Positions 46,002-56,128 of a DNA stretch of 64,000 bases are shown here, piece after piece. A model generated the notes under the pieces. It made no database searches, had not been told where the DNA came from, and saw only the letters and a list, made by a program, of their open reading frames with translations. This DNA comes from Streptococcus salivarius. Lineage in GTDB: Bacteria; Bacillota; Bacilli; Lactobacillales; Streptococcaceae. The first letter of the stretch is position 1; each line of letters begins with the position of its first letter. The stretch is taken from the NCBI RefSeq assembly GCF_000785515.1, contig NZ_CP009913.1, forward strand, positions 1,392,001 to 1,456,000, given 5' to 3'. A program made the position numbers and the translations under genes.

Positions 46002-47302
46002 TTTTTGGGCAAGACCATAACAAAGCGCCTCCCCGTAGAACTTTCCTCAAATCTATAGCTAAGTTCCTCATGCTCTAGAAGGTATTTAACCACAAAAAGG
46101 CCTAATCCTCCTTCTTTCTTAGACTGAACTTTAGTTGGAGTATTTTCTTTAGATACAATCGTATTTTCAATGACAAAATCAGTTCCTTCATTTTCTAAAC
46201 CTATTCGAATTACTCCACCCTTATCAGAATGCTTGACGGCATTACTGATGATATTTGAGAGAACCAATTTCAAAATAGCTAAATTCATGAAAATACTAGT
46301 TGCTGGAAGATAATTTTCAATTGATAGGGAGCGAGTCTCAACCAACACTTGATTTTGATTGAGTATGCGATTTACCACATCATCTAACTGGATCCACTCC
46401 TTATCACCACCTAATTCTTGAACAGAAGACAGGGACAGGATTTCTAGGACGATCTGGTTCATCTCATCGACGATATCGAGGGAGACCGACAGGTAGCGGT
46501 CCCGATCCTTGTAGCGGCCGATCTTATCCCGCATATTTTCAAGGATAATCTTCAAGCTGGCTAGAGGCGTCTTGAGCTCATGTGAGGCTCCACGTAGGAA
46601 TTCGACCTTCATCTGCTCCAACTTCAGATTTTCTTGTTTTTGCTGCTCTAGATTGTCGATCACTTCTAGAAGATGGTGATAGAGGTCGTTGATCTGTTGC
46701 TTAAGAACACCGATCTCATCCTGTGAATGAATGGGAAGACTAGCTGTCCGATCCAAGCGCTTCATCCGCTTGGTCATCTGCTTGATCTCAAGGATCGGAG
46801 CAGAAATCAGGCGGGCATAGAGATAAGAGGCAAGCAGTGACAGGACAAAGGAAGCCAGAAGACTATAGGGAAGGAAGCCCAAACTGATGTCCCGCGCTTC
46901 CTTTTGGGAATCGACAGTTGCTAAGAATTGCAAGGTCAAGTCCTTCCCCTCTTTGGTCTCAATCTTTCGCTCTTCAATGACCAAGGAATTGTTCTGGCTG
47001 TTAGGGTTCAGGAGCAAGTCATCCTTGACCTCTAGGGCATTTTGTTTTTCCTTGCCCTTAATTGAGACCTTGATATCATTGGTCTTGGAATAAAGGTCGA
47101 TGACCGACTCAATGGTCCCTTCTTCCTGACCTTGGAAACTCTTAGCCAGGGCCTCGGATTTCTTCAAAATCGTCTGGCGCTGGGACTCGATATAGGTCGA
47201 CGGGAAAATAAAGTAAACCGAAGCATGTAGAAGGATGACTAAGCCACTAAAAAGGGCAAAGGTGATCAGAAAGATCTTTGCAAAGATACTCCGTTTGGTC
47301 AT
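45998..47302 (-). CDS. vncS: sensor histidine kinase VncS
   Basis: The 434-residue kinase has two membrane helices (about 10-32 and 145-168) flanking an extracellular sensor, a HAMP-like segment (ISAPILEIKQMTKRMKRLD), the phospho-acceptor box LRGASHELKTPLASLK and the ATPase with VLSNIISNAVKHSDKGG and GGLGLFVVKYLLEHEE. The operon order permease-ATPase-permease-regulator-kinase equals pneumococcal vex1-vex2-vex3-vncR-vncS, which controls a peptide-export-like transporter. It overlaps vncR by 4 bases. Confidence 0.88.
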   Translation of the reverse strand: MTKRSIFAKIFLITFALFSGLVILLHASVYFIFPSTYIESQRQTILKKSEALAKSFQGQEEGTIESVIDLYSKTNDIKVSIKGKEKQNALEVKDDLLLNPNSQNNSLVIEERKIETKEGKDLTLQFLATVDSQKEARDISLGFLPYSLLASFVLSLLASYLYARLISAPILEIKQMTKRMKRLDRTASLPIHSQDEIGVLKQQINDLYHHLLEVIDNLEQQKQENLKLEQMKVEFLRGASHELKTPLASLKIILENMRDKIGRYKDRDRYLSVSLDIVDEMNQIVLEILSLSSVQELGGDKEWIQLDDVVNRILNQNQVLVETRSLSIENYLPATSIFMNLAILKLVLSNIISNAVKHSDKGGVIRIGLENEGTDFVIENTIVSKENTPTKVQSKKEGGLGLFVVKYLLEHEELSYRFEESSTGRRFVMVLPKK

Positions 47303-47952
47303 GGTCTCTCCAATTTATAGCCGACATTGCGTACCGTAACGATACAGTCCAGCTCTAGTTTTTTTCGTAGTTCCTTGATATAGACATCGATCACCCGGTC
47401 AAAAGGTATCTCCTCCGTCTCCTTCCAGACGGCATCAAGGATCTGAGATCGGGTCCGGGCCTTGCCTTCATGCTGAAGCAGGTATTCCAAGATTTCCAAC
47501 TCCTTGGCGTTCATGGAAATAGCCTGCCCAGCTAGGCTGGCGGTGTAACTCTCAAAATCCACCCGCACATCTCCATATGTGAAAACCCGGGAAGGTTGGA
47601 ACTTTTTAAAAATAGCTTCGATACGGACTCTCAATAGAGACAAGGAGAAGGGCTTTTCCAGATACCCATCTGCCAACTCTCCAAAGGCTGTCAACTTATA
47701 GTCCTCGTCATGGAAGGCCGTCAGCATCAAAACAGGGACCGAGCTGGTCTTCCGGATGGTCTTGAGGACTTCCAGGCCATTGAGGATTGGGAGCTGGATA
47801 TCCAGCAAGACAAGATCTGGCATCTCCCTGTAAAAGAGGCCCAGGGCCTCATGGCCATCACCTGCTTCAAAGACCTCATGGCCACATTCCATGAGATAGT
47901 CGCTCATCCCTTCGCGAATCAGGACTTCATCTTCTACGATTAGTATCTTCAT
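47299..47952 (-). CDS. vncR: response regulator VncR
   Basis: The 217-residue OmpR-type regulator has phospho-acceptor Asp51 in LVLLDIQLPILNGLE, Lys in YLEKPFSLSLL and a winged-helix end with DRVIDVYIKELRKKLELD. It follows vex3 by 71 bases. Direct repeats TTTCAT-N5-TTTCAC before vex1 are its possible site. Confidence 0.88.
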   Translation of the reverse strand: MKILIVEDEVLIREGMSDYLMECGHEVFEAGDGHEALGLFYREMPDLVLLDIQLPILNGLEVLKTIRKTSSVPVLMLTAFHDEDYKLTAFGELADGYLEKPFSLSLLRVRIEAIFKKFQPSRVFTYGDVRVDFESYTASLAGQAISMNAKELEILEYLLQHEGKARTRSQILDAVWKETEEIPFDRVIDVYIKELRKKLELDCIVTVRNVGYKLERP

Positions 47953-48023
47953 ACATTATCCTTTTAATCTATATATGGTCTCTTTCTTCCATTATACCGT
48001 TTTTTATAGGTGCAGCAAACTTA

Positions 48024-49400
48024 TCATTCAACATCAACTAAGAGGTCCTTGGGTTTCTTGTGAAGAAGCCAGCGAGAAGAAATCAAGGATACCAAGCTTA
48101 AAATAAATCCACCGACTAGAATGACTACCAAAAGTTGCTTAGGTTGGACTGTCATGTGAATCTGAGTCAGAGTCTTACTGAAGCTCTCTGCCTCAGCCCC
48201 TCCACCGAGATTTGCAGCTAGAGATTCTTTTGTCATTTGCTTATTGATACCTTCCGTAACATTGGAAAGGACTGTTTTACCAACTTTTTCGGCAAAGAAA
48301 CTCGCTAAACCATATGATAAAAGAAAGGCTGGTAAGGCAATCATCAGTAATTCCATTAAAAATTGACCCGCAACCTGTGTCTTTTTAAGTCCCAAGGCCA
48401 AAAAGATACCAACTTCTCTACGACGAGCATTTAACCATAAAATCAACAAAAGGGTTAGCAATAAACTTGTAAAAATGAGACTTCCAATAAACATACGATT
48501 TGCCACACGATACATCCCAAGAATAGATTCCTGTAAAGCAGGGTAGTTTGATGAACTCTTAACAAGATCGTAGAGGGTCCAGTTAATGTCCAACTTTTGA
48601 ATCTTTGCTATCAAGGAATCAAGATTTTGATCACCTTTAGCAAAGAAAGTGGCATCCTCATAAGTGGCAGTTTCTACCGTATTTCCATAGAGTTTTGCAG
48701 CTGTGTCTAGATCAGTGATGAGGGTGTTTTCATACAACTCCTGAGCGTAGGTAACGGCTGCTTGATTTTGACCAGAAAATAAACCTTTGATAGTCACTTC
48801 TACTGTTTCATCAGCCCTTTTTTCGTTATCAGCATCATAGAGATTAGATTTAAGCTTTACTTTATCTCCTACATTAAGACCATTCTTTTTAGCTAAACCT
48901 TCGTGCATCAAGATTTGATTATGGTCCTTATCGGTTAGATGTTCTCCTTCAACTAGTTTATAAGCACCTGAAACAAATTTATCTTCTTTTGATGAGTCAT
49001 TGACTCCTGTCAACATCAAGGTAGACTTAAAATTTTTAGCACGTTCTGGCGATTGATTTTGTAGCGTTTGCTCTGTTTCAATAATCTCATAATCTAGTAA
49101 ATCACCAATACCATTTATCCGTTTAATAGTCGAAACAATTCCTTTAGTCTCACTAATCTTTTTAATATCTTCTCCCTTAAGATTTCCAGCCCCTCGAGGA
49201 GTTCCAGGATTCGTGTTACGATTAATCTGCATTGAAAAACTATTGGTAATTGCCCCTAGACTCTTTGATGCAGCTTCTTGGGTTGCACTTCGCATAGCAA
49301 GTCCTAACAAACTAAGAGTACTCATCAAAAGAATAATAGTTAACAGTAATAGTGACTTTGACCATTTTCGTGTAATATATGCAAAAGCGTTTCGAAACAT
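48024..49400 (-). CDS. vex3: Vex3-like FtsX permease
   Basis: The 458-residue permease starts MFRNAFAYITRKWSKSLLLL, has an extracellular domain with MacB-like HLTDKDHNQILMHEGLAKKN (about residues 150-170), and three C-terminal FtsX helices with WLNARRREVGIFLALGLKKT. Length and start agree with pneumococcal Vex3. It follows the ATPase by 13 bases. Confidence 0.85.
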   Translation of the reverse strand: MFRNAFAYITRKWSKSLLLLTIILLMSTLSLLGLAMRSATQEAASKSLGAITNSFSMQINRNTNPGTPRGAGNLKGEDIKKISETKGIVSTIKRINGIGDLLDYEIIETEQTLQNQSPERAKNFKSTLMLTGVNDSSKEDKFVSGAYKLVEGEHLTDKDHNQILMHEGLAKKNGLNVGDKVKLKSNLYDADNEKRADETVEVTIKGLFSGQNQAAVTYAQELYENTLITDLDTAAKLYGNTVETATYEDATFFAKGDQNLDSLIAKIQKLDINWTLYDLVKSSSNYPALQESILGMYRVANRMFIGSLIFTSLLLTLLLILWLNARRREVGIFLALGLKKTQVAGQFLMELLMIALPAFLLSYGLASFFAEKVGKTVLSNVTEGINKQMTKESLAANLGGGAEAESFSKTLTQIHMTVQPKQLLVVILVGGFILSLVSLISSRWLLHKKPKDLLVDVE

Positions 49401-49413
49401 AAGAGTCCTTTCT

Positions 49414-50046
49414 TTATTTTTTCTTTTCTATGAGTTGTTTCTTCTTCAACTCTAAAACAACATCAGATGCCTGAGCAACTTCCTTACTGTGCGTGACAAC
49501 TATAACACATTTTTGGCGATCTAAGGCCATTCTTTTAAGGATAGCAATAATATCCTTGGCAGTTTCGTCGTCTAGATTTCCTGTCGGTTCATCTGCTAAG
49601 ATAATCGGAGCCTCTGAAACCAAAGCCCGTGCAATAGCTACGCGTTGTTGTTGCCCACCTGAAAGTTGTAGGACATTTCGATTAATTTGTTTTTCATCTA
49701 ATCCCAATTCAGAAAGTATCTTCTTATCAGCATTTTTATTAACAAGTCGTACATTTTCTAAAGGTGTAAGATAATCAATGAGATTGTAATTTTGAAAAAC
49801 AAGCGCAACATGGTGTCTACGATGATAACTAGAGCTTTTTTTCTTGATATTTTCTCCGTTAAACAAGACCTGCCCCTTCTTGGGATAATCAAGACCTGCC
49901 AAAAGGGAAAGTAAGGTCGTTTTTCCCGCTCCAGATTGCCCAATAATACTATAAAATTTACCTTTCTCGAAACGATAATTCACCTTCGAGAAGATAGCTT
50001 CACTTTTATTTTGATAACTATACGTAACATCTTTGAGTTCTAACAT
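49414..50046 (-). CDS. vex2: Vex2-like ABC ATPase
   Basis: The 210-residue ATPase has Walker [17 protein letters not shown]-loop [16 protein letters not shown], signature [14 protein letters not shown], Walker [14 protein letters not shown] and VVTHS. It lies between the two permeases, 15 bases after vex1. Confidence 0.9.
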   Translation of the reverse strand: MLELKDVTYSYQNKSEAIFSKVNYRFEKGKFYSIIGQSGAGKTTLLSLLAGLDYPKKGQVLFNGENIKKKSSSYHRRHHVALVFQNYNLIDYLTPLENVRLVNKNADKKILSELGLDEKQINRNVLQLSGGQQQRVAIARALVSEAPIILADEPTGNLDDETAKDIIAILKRMALDRQKCVIVVTHSKEVAQASDVVLELKKKQLIEKKK

Positions 50047-50061
50047 AGTGTTCCTTTCTCC

Positions 50062-51321
50062 TTAACTCATATTAGATAAGATTTCTTTTGGAGTTTTGCG
50101 CCAAATGAGACCTGTTGTCACACCGAGCGATAATATTACCAAGACTAGAAGACATAGATAAGATAGCCCTAAAGGTAGTCCCTGAGGAATTTGATCTAAT
50201 AACTGAAGAGCCTGCTGCTGTCCTTGCTGTCCTATAAATTCTTGCAAAAACAGTCGACTTAGTAGTCGTCCAATAGCAAGGGCTGGTAGCAAAGACATAA
50301 GGGACACCAACAATATCTCCATAAGAAATTGAGCAAAAATGCGTCCCTTGCTCTTCCCAATTGCTAAAAGAATACCTATCTCATGATTTCTCTCACGCGT
50401 CCATAGTGCCATTAAAAACGAGAGGATACCTGCTCCTGTAACAATTAAACTAATCATCATCGTTCTGACGATTCCTTGTAGCGCTTGAGACGATTCCTTC
50501 AAGGAGTCAAAAGCTTTTCGGTCCTCGTCCAAACGTAGACGATACCAATCGATATCTAATTGTTTCACTTGTTTAATGACTTGGTCGATTCTATCTGGAT
50601 TCTTAATACCAAAGGATAATTTTGTCACTAACTTATCAGTCAAATTAAGCAACTGGCTAGAGTCCTCATAATGGAGGAAGACTTGATTTTCACTTAAATC
50701 TGAGGACATTCCAGTAAATGTCTCCTCCTTCTTGCCAGAAAAAATACCAACGATATCAAAGCTCATTTTCTTAGCTCTATTTTCAGTCACCTGAAAATTG
50801 GACAAGGTCAGCTTGTCTCCGACGCTTAGCTTATTTTTTCTAGCAAGCGATTCATGAATCATAATTTGACCTTTAGCAGATAAGTACTTTCCCTTAAGGA
50901 GTTGAAAAGCACCACTCCTAAAATCAACACTTTGCCCTGTTCCCTTAGTGAAAGTGGCTCCCAAGGCTTGATTAGCCTCATTATCAAGGTCATCACGTTT
51001 CACCGTTTGTTTTCCTGTAACAACCTTCTTATCGATTAGTCGTACTGGGCTTATATATTCAGGTATCGTTGTCATCACATCAGATAGATGACTAATCTTT
51101 TCCCCCTCTTTCCAGGAAAATGCACTGCCTCTTTCTTTACTTACCAGAGCAAAACTTGCCCCACTTGACTTCCTGATTTGTGCTTTCATTCCTCCACCAA
51201 CTTGCATAAGAGAAAAACAAAAATACAAGCAAGATAATATCAAAAATAAAATGAGAAAAAGGATAAAATTCCGAGTTTTTTTGCGAAAAATATAAGCAGT
51301 TGCCTGTTGTAAGAGAACCAT
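50062..51321 (-). CDS. vex1: Vex1-like FtsX permease
   Basis: The 419-residue permease has an N-terminal helix (NFILFLILFLILSCLYFCFS), an extracellular MacB-type domain with LSAKGQIMIHESLARKN and three C-terminal helices with RNHEIGILLAIGKSKGRIFA. It opens the operon. The pair Vex1/Vex3 probably forms an asymmetric exporter with two Vex2 copies. Confidence 0.85.
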   Translation of the reverse strand: MVLLQQATAYIFRKKTRNFILFLILFLILSCLYFCFSLMQVGGGMKAQIRKSSGASFALVSKERGSAFSWKEGEKISHLSDVMTTIPEYISPVRLIDKKVVTGKQTVKRDDLDNEANQALGATFTKGTGQSVDFRSGAFQLLKGKYLSAKGQIMIHESLARKNKLSVGDKLTLSNFQVTENRAKKMSFDIVGIFSGKKEETFTGMSSDLSENQVFLHYEDSSQLLNLTDKLVTKLSFGIKNPDRIDQVIKQVKQLDIDWYRLRLDEDRKAFDSLKESSQALQGIVRTMMISLIVTGAGILSFLMALWTRERNHEIGILLAIGKSKGRIFAQFLMEILLVSLMSLLPALAIGRLLSRLFLQEFIGQQGQQQALQLLDQIPQGLPLGLSYLCLLVLVILSLGVTTGLIWRKTPKEILSNMS

Positions 51322-51395
51322 CTTCCACCTCCATTTAAGACATTAGCCCTCAGCTATACCAAAGATAAGTGAGGATGCTTTAATTTCTTATTCTA

Positions 51396-51428
51396 ATTAT
51401 AGACGACAAATGTGAAACCTTTATGAAA
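51396..51428 (-). promoter_or_regulatory. promoter and direct repeats upstream of vex1
   Basis: On the minus strand TATAAT (51401-51396) is preceded by direct repeats TTTCAT (51428-51423) and TTTCAC (51417-51412), 11 bases apart, flanking a poor -35. One-turn direct repeats are the usual shape of OmpR-family sites, so VncR activation is likely. Confidence 0.55.
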
Positions 51429-51542
51429 TTAAATATTCTAATCATGATTGACTTTAAACTCTTTTTCTCCAATAAATCGACTTTCGCTAATAGCATTTAC
51501 CTTCGGCATTTGATATAATTTTTCTCAGAGGTATTTTTATTT

Positions 51543-53027
51543 ATGAAGAAACAAGCTTTTAGTTCTGAACAGTATTTGAATCTGCAACGCGACCATATTT
51601 TGGAGCGTATTAACCAGTTTGACGGGAAACTCTACTTGGAGTTTGGTGGTAAAATGTTGGAGGATTTCCACGCTGCTCGTGTCCTTCCTGGTTATGAGCC
51701 TGACAATAAAATCAAGCTCCTTCAAGAGCTTAAAGATCAGGTTGAAGTGGTTATCGCCATCAATGCTAGCAATATCGAGCACTCTAAGGCTCGTGGTGAC
51801 CTTGGAATTTCTTACGATCAAGAGGTCCTTCGTCTGATTGATAAATTCAACGAGCTCAATATCTATGTGGGTTCTGTTGTTATTACGCAGTATTCAGGTC
51901 AACCTGCGGCTGATGCCTTCCGTAACCAACTGGAAAAAAATGGCATCACGTCTTACATCCACTACCCTATCAAGGGCTATCCAACGGATATGAACCATAT
52001 CATTTCTCCTGAAGGTATGGGAAAAAATGACTATATCAAGACCAGCCGAAACCTTATCGTTGTTACTGCTCCTGGTCCTGGTTCTGGTAAATTGGCGACA
52101 TGTATGTCTAACATGTACCACGACCAAATCAATGGCATCAAATCAGGTTATGCAAAATTTGAAACCTTCCCAGTTTGGAATTTGCCACTTCATCACCCAG
52201 TCAACTTGGCCTATGAAGCTGCCACTGCCGACCTTGATGATGTCAATATGATTGACCCCTTCCACTTGGAAACTTATGGCAAAACTACGGTAAACTACAA
52301 CCGTGACATCGAGATTTTCCCAGTCCTTAAACGTATGCTTGAACGCATCCTTGGTGAGTCACCTTACGCTTCACCTACAGATATGGGTGTTAACATGGTT
52401 GGTTTTGCCATTACGGATGATGAGGCAGCCAAAGAAGCTTCTAAACAAGAGATTATCCGTCGCTACTATCAAACCGTCCTTGATTTCAAAAATGAACGTG
52501 TTCCTGAGACTGCTGTCAAGAAGATTGAGTTGCTCATGAATGATCTTGGTATTACTCCTGAAGATCGCCAAGTGGTCGTTGCAGCACGCGCTAAGGCTGA
52601 AGAAACAGGTGGTTCTGCTCTTGCCCTCGAATTGCCAAATGGTCAAATCGTCACTGGTAAGAATTCAGAACTCTTTGGTCCAACTGCAGCTGCTTTGATT
52701 AATGCTATCAAGACTTCTGCAGGTATTGATAAGGATACTAAACTTATCGAGCCTGAAGTGGTTAAACCTATCCAAGGTCTGAAAATTGACCATCTGGGTA
52801 GCCGTAATCCTCGTCTCCACTCCAACGAAATCCTTATCGCCTTGGCCATTACAGCTGCCAACAATGCGGATGCGGCGCGTGCCATGGAGGAACTTGGTAA
52901 CCTCAAAGGTTCTGAAGCTCACTCAACAATCATTCTTACCGATGAAGACAAAAATGTTCTTCGTAAGCTCGGTATCAATGTGACCTTCGATCCTTACTAT
53001 CAATACGACAAATTGTACCGTAAGTAA
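51543..53027 (+). CDS. DUF1846 family protein
   Basis: The 494-residue protein is a full DUF1846 member: [40 protein letters not shown] near residue 30, [20 protein letters not shown], and [20 protein letters not shown], a P-loop-like turn near 180. Structures of the family exist but the reaction is not established; a nucleotide- or phosphate-binding role is plausible. It contains an A7 run (51934-51940) that is in frame, useful as a control for the frameshifts elsewhere. Confidence 0.92.
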   Translation: MKKQAFSSEQYLNLQRDHILERINQFDGKLYLEFGGKMLEDFHAARVLPGYEPDNKIKLLQELKDQVEVVIAINASNIEHSKARGDLGISYDQEVLRLIDKFNELNIYVGSVVITQYSGQPAADAFRNQLEKNGITSYIHYPIKGYPTDMNHIISPEGMGKNDYIKTSRNLIVVTAPGPGSGKLATCMSNMYHDQINGIKSGYAKFETFPVWNLPLHHPVNLAYEAATADLDDVNMIDPFHLETYGKTTVNYNRDIEIFPVLKRMLERILGESPYASPTDMGVNMVGFAITDDEAAKEASKQEIIRRYYQTVLDFKNERVPETAVKKIELLMNDLGITPEDRQVVVAARAKAEETGGSALALELPNGQIVTGKNSELFGPTAAALINAIKTSAGIDKDTKLIEPEVVKPIQGLKIDHLGSRNPRLHSNEILIALAITAANNADAARAMEELGNLKGSEAHSTIILTDEDKNVLRKLGINVTFDPYYQYDKLYRK

Positions 53028-53045
53028 TTCATGATTTAAAACAAG

Positions 53046-53134
53046 AAAGACCTCAGTTTTACCAACTGGGGTCTTTTAGAAATGACTTTAGATTGAGAAA
53101 GAAAAAAGGGAAACTCTATCGAGTTCCCTTTTTG
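53046..53134. terminator. two terminators: DUF1846 (plus) and the convergent gene (minus)
   Basis: AAAGACCTCAGTT pairs with AACTGGGGTCTTTT (53046-53080), then GGGAAACTC with GAGTTCCC flanked by A/T runs (53105-53134). Confidence 0.8.
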
Positions 53135-53173
53135 ATAACCCACTCTTTCGTCTCGACCCGTTCCCAATGAAAA

Positions 53174-53240
53174 GGGAGTGGCCTAGCATTATTATGAAAA
53201 AGTGAGTTAAAGGTATCAAACAGAGGGCTAAGCCACTCCC
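53174..53240 (-). repeat. 14-bp inverted repeat with 39-base loop
   Basis: GGGAGTGGCCTAGC (53174-53187) and GCTAAGCCACTCCC (53227-53240) pair with one mismatch. It starts 9 bases past the stop of the gene at 53249, so it lies in that gene's 3' untranslated RNA and has TTTTC after it on the minus strand. It may protect the mRNA end or be a small structured RNA. Confidence 0.55.
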
Positions 53241-53248
53241 GATTCTAA

Positions 53249-53593
53249 TCAGCCTACGATTTCTAACTTGAGAAAAGGTAAGCTAAAAAGCAAAATTATA
53301 GTAGATAGGACAGCAACAAGTGGGAGGTAACGACCTCCAACAAGATAAAGTAACAATGGCGCTATCGCTATAAAGCGATTTAGAAAATTGCTAGTAACAC
53401 GGACAATTTGCCCGTCCTCCACCGTAATGGTGTTAGACTTGTAACCCAATTTTCCGACACTCAAACGAGCTTTTGACGATGGTAGGGAAACGCTCACGTC
53501 TTCCACTCCAGAAACGGTCCCCACAAGACTAGTGTCTACGCGAATAGGACTCTTTCTAGCTACCTTGCTCGCTTCAATTGTTATACTAGCCAC
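53249..53593 (-). CDS. hypothetical small membrane protein
   Basis: The 114-residue protein has a soluble N-terminal beta domain (ASITIEASKVARKSPIRVD, LSVGKLGYKSNTITVEDGQ), resembling PEGA-like or carbohydrate-binding beta folds only vaguely, then two membrane helices (about residues 72-84 and 88-110). I do not recognise the family. A good cre site lies 45-58 bases upstream, so it may be catabolite-controlled. Confidence 0.65.
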   Translation of the reverse strand: MASITIEASKVARKSPIRVDTSLVGTVSGVEDVSVSLPSSKARLSVGKLGYKSNTITVEDGQIVRVTSNFLNRFIAIAPLLLYLVGGRYLPLVAVLSTIILLFSLPFLKLEIVG

Positions 53594-53637
53594 TAGCCAT
53601 CTCCTTTTCCTATCTTTCTACTTATAGTATACACTTT

Positions 53638-53651
53638 TTGAAACGCTTACA
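53638..53651. promoter_or_regulatory. cre-like site upstream of the small membrane protein
   Basis: TTGAAACGCTTACA matches TGNAANCGNWNNCA with one mismatch. It is 45-58 bases before the start at 53593. The following 244-base gap to gldA holds no gene. Confidence 0.55.
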
Positions 53652-53895
53652 CAAGGGAAATGACTGTTAAATCAAGATTTCTTGAAAATGTTTTATGTTT
53701 TCAAAAGTTCTTAAACCGCTTTGAGGGACTTTGGAAATATTGGTTTTTAAATAGTAAAAAGGGCTCAGTCCTATCTAATACAGAACTGAACCCTTTCCTA
53801 TAACAATTTGTCTATCATGTAGGGATAAGTGCTTGAGGGGGATAATATTCCTATACGGGAATGGTGGCACTTTCCCTACAAAAGACCAAATTTAC

Positions 53896-54987
53896 TTAGG
53901 CTAATCCATGAACATAAGCATCTACAGCAACGATGGCTTGCGCAATATCAGAGGCTTTCACTTCAAATGGCATTTGATGGATAGTTTCTCCTTCAATAGT
54001 CGCTTGTTGACCAACCTTGAGAAGATCTTCATAGCTTGCATTTTCAAGATGCATTTCTTTAAGAGTAGTTGGCATGCCAATTTGTTGATAGAAGCGAATG
54101 TATTTATCCAAAACTTCTTTTGGACGATTTTCTAAGAACAATTGCACAAGAGTTCCGTAGGCTACTTTTTCACCATGAGTCAAATGGTGAATATCGCCAG
54201 TGAGAGCTGTGAAACCATTATGGATGGCATGAGCAGCAGCCAAACCACCACTTTCAAATCCAATACCACTAAGAAGGGTATTAGCTTCAATAATATTTTC
54301 CAGGGCAGGCGTTACCACTTTAGCTTCACAAGCGGCCATGGCTTGTAGACCATCTGCAAAAAGAATCTCTTCACAGCGTTCAGCAATGGCAACCCCTGCT
54401 AGAGTTTGGTGTTTACCTAGCATAGTTTTTCCGTTGGCTTGCATAACTGCTCGAGCTTCTACCCAAGTTGCTAAGCCATCTGCAATACCAGATGCTAACA
54501 AACGTTTTGGTGCTTGAGAGATCACTTTACTATCCACCAAAACCAACTCTGGGTTCTTAGAATAGAAGATATAGCGCTCAAAGGCACCCTCGTCAGTATA
54601 GATAACAGACAAAGCTGAAACTGGAGCATCTGTAGATGCGATAGTTGGGGCAATAACAACTGACGATTGTAGAAGGTCTGCAATAGCTTTAGCACTATCG
54701 ATAGTCTTACCACCACCGAGTCCAATAACTAAATCACAGTCTTCTTCTTTGGCTAGGCTGACCACACGATTAATTTCATTATCCGATGCTTCTCCATTAA
54801 AGAAGACTGGTACAACTGTGAGTCCATTTTGAACAAGGTATTCTTCGAAACGTTTACCTACAATATCATAAACTACTGAGTCACATAGTAAAACAGGATG
54901 AGTTCCCAATTCTGAAATGGCTTTTGCATTTTCAAATAAGGCATTTTCACCTTGAATGTAACGTGACGGACTTGCAAAATTTCTCAT
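53896..54987 (-). CDS. gldA: glycerol dehydrogenase
   Basis: The 363-residue zinc enzyme oxidises glycerol to dihydroxyacetone with NAD. It starts at MRNFASPSRYIQGENAL (AAAGGAG upstream). The NAD site is GLGGGKTIDSAKA; zinc ligands are Asp170 (GIADGLATW), His253 (AAHAIHNGF) and His271 (HLTHGEKVAYG). It is the last of five minus-strand genes that continue into the DhaKLM kinase, which consumes its product. A 143-base gap precedes it. Confidence 0.93.
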   Translation of the reverse strand: MRNFASPSRYIQGENALFENAKAISELGTHPVLLCDSVVYDIVGKRFEEYLVQNGLTVVPVFFNGEASDNEINRVVSLAKEEDCDLVIGLGGGKTIDSAKAIADLLQSSVVIAPTIASTDAPVSALSVIYTDEGAFERYIFYSKNPELVLVDSKVISQAPKRLLASGIADGLATWVEARAVMQANGKTMLGKHQTLAGVAIAERCEEILFADGLQAMAACEAKVVTPALENIIEANTLLSGIGFESGGLAAAHAIHNGFTALTGDIHHLTHGEKVAYGTLVQLFLENRPKEVLDKYIRFYQQIGMPTTLKEMHLENASYEDLLKVGQQATIEGETIHQMPFEVKASDIAQAIVAVDAYVHGLA

Positions 54988-55130
54988 GTCTTTCTCCTTT
55001 GACATAAATGTATTTATATAGAATCGGTTAAATGGACCTATTCCTATCTTATGCAGGGCTATATCCTTTTAAGAGACTGTCTATCTTTTGTAGTCAGTAC
55101 ATTATACTGGTCTTGTTTATCATCTAATCG

Positions 55131-56114
55131 CTACTCTTCTTCTGGGTAGACCAAGCCCCAATCTTTGCGGAGTTGAGTCATAAGTTCCATGACATCTCGG
55201 CTATAGTTCAGATAAAGATGATTTTCCCTTCCTGAGACGGCTGCTTCCATGTCTAGGACTTCATACTGGAGGGCTTTGGCGGTTTCTCCGGCCTCGATGA
55301 CTTCTTGTGAGCCATCTTCTGTATAGGTGATGACTGCCTTTTGCCCACGTGGGTATTCGTAAAGCTCGATATAGCCCTTGTCATAAGCGATGGTGCCACG
55401 TTTAGGTTGTTTAGCATGAAGACTTAGCGTCACCGTCGCCATCTCCCCTTCTGCATTGGTAAGAAGAATGCCCGCTTGCTCATCAACGCCAGTCGGAGCT
55501 AATTTGACCTGTGAAACTATCTCTGTCGGTTGTGAGGTCATAAACCAACGCACGAAGGATAGGGCATAGACACCGATATCAAGTAGGGCACCACCAGCTA
55601 GATTACGATTGAAAAAGCGGTTGGTCATGTCATATTCTTTGTAAGAACCGAAGTTCATCTGGATGACCTTGAGAGGCCCTAGCTTACCACTTTCCACGAT
55701 TTCAGATAGTTTTCGATAGATAGGCATATGGAAAATAGTCATGGCTTCTGCCAGTTTGACATGATTTTCTTCGGCGAGCTGGATAGCTTCTGCCAATTCC
55801 TCACTATTTAAGGTGATAGATTTTTCACAGAGGACGTGTTTACCTGCTGCAAGTGCCTTGCGAAGAAAATTGATATGCGTATTGTGAGGCGTTGAAATGT
55901 AGATAATATCCACTTCAGGATCTTTAAACACTTCATCAATCTCTTTATAAACCTTTTCAATACCATATGTCTCAGCAAAGGCCACCCCCTTATCATAGGT
56001 ACGATTTGCAACGGAATAGAGTTTACCACCTAGAGCCTCTAAAGCCTGTGCCAATTCGTTGGCAATAACGCCAGTTCCAAGACTAGCCCATTTATACTTA
56101 ATTTGATTTGTCAT
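55131..56114 (-). CDS. Gfo/Idh/MocA family oxidoreductase
   Basis: The 327-residue NAD(P) protein has a Rossmann start (YKWASLGTGVIANELAQALE), the conserved IDIIYISTPHNTHI-like segment DVDIIYISTPHNTHINFLRK, and KHVLCEKSITLNSEEL (the E-K-P-like motif). The C-terminal domain includes FGSYKEYDMTNRFFNRNLAG and LLDIGVYALSFV. It is in the dha operon, 14 bases after dhaM. It may act on a sugar or diol; substrate unknown. Confidence 0.88.
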   Translation of the reverse strand: MTNQIKYKWASLGTGVIANELAQALEALGGKLYSVANRTYDKGVAFAETYGIEKVYKEIDEVFKDPEVDIIYISTPHNTHINFLRKALAAGKHVLCEKSITLNSEELAEAIQLAEENHVKLAEAMTIFHMPIYRKLSEIVESGKLGPLKVIQMNFGSYKEYDMTNRFFNRNLAGGALLDIGVYALSFVRWFMTSQPTEIVSQVKLAPTGVDEQAGILLTNAEGEMATVTLSLHAKQPKRGTIAYDKGYIELYEYPRGQKAVITYTEDGSQEVIEAGETAKALQYEVLDMEAAVSGRENHLYLNYSRDVMELMTQLRKDWGLVYPEEE

Positions 56115-56128
56115 AGTTTTCCTTTATT

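Noticed and set aside
51448-51520. 23-codon frame MPKVNAISESRFIGEKEFK... upstream of vex1 as a Pep27-like signal peptide
   Set aside because: It lies upstream of the vex1 promoter, lacks a ribosome site and does not resemble Pep27.
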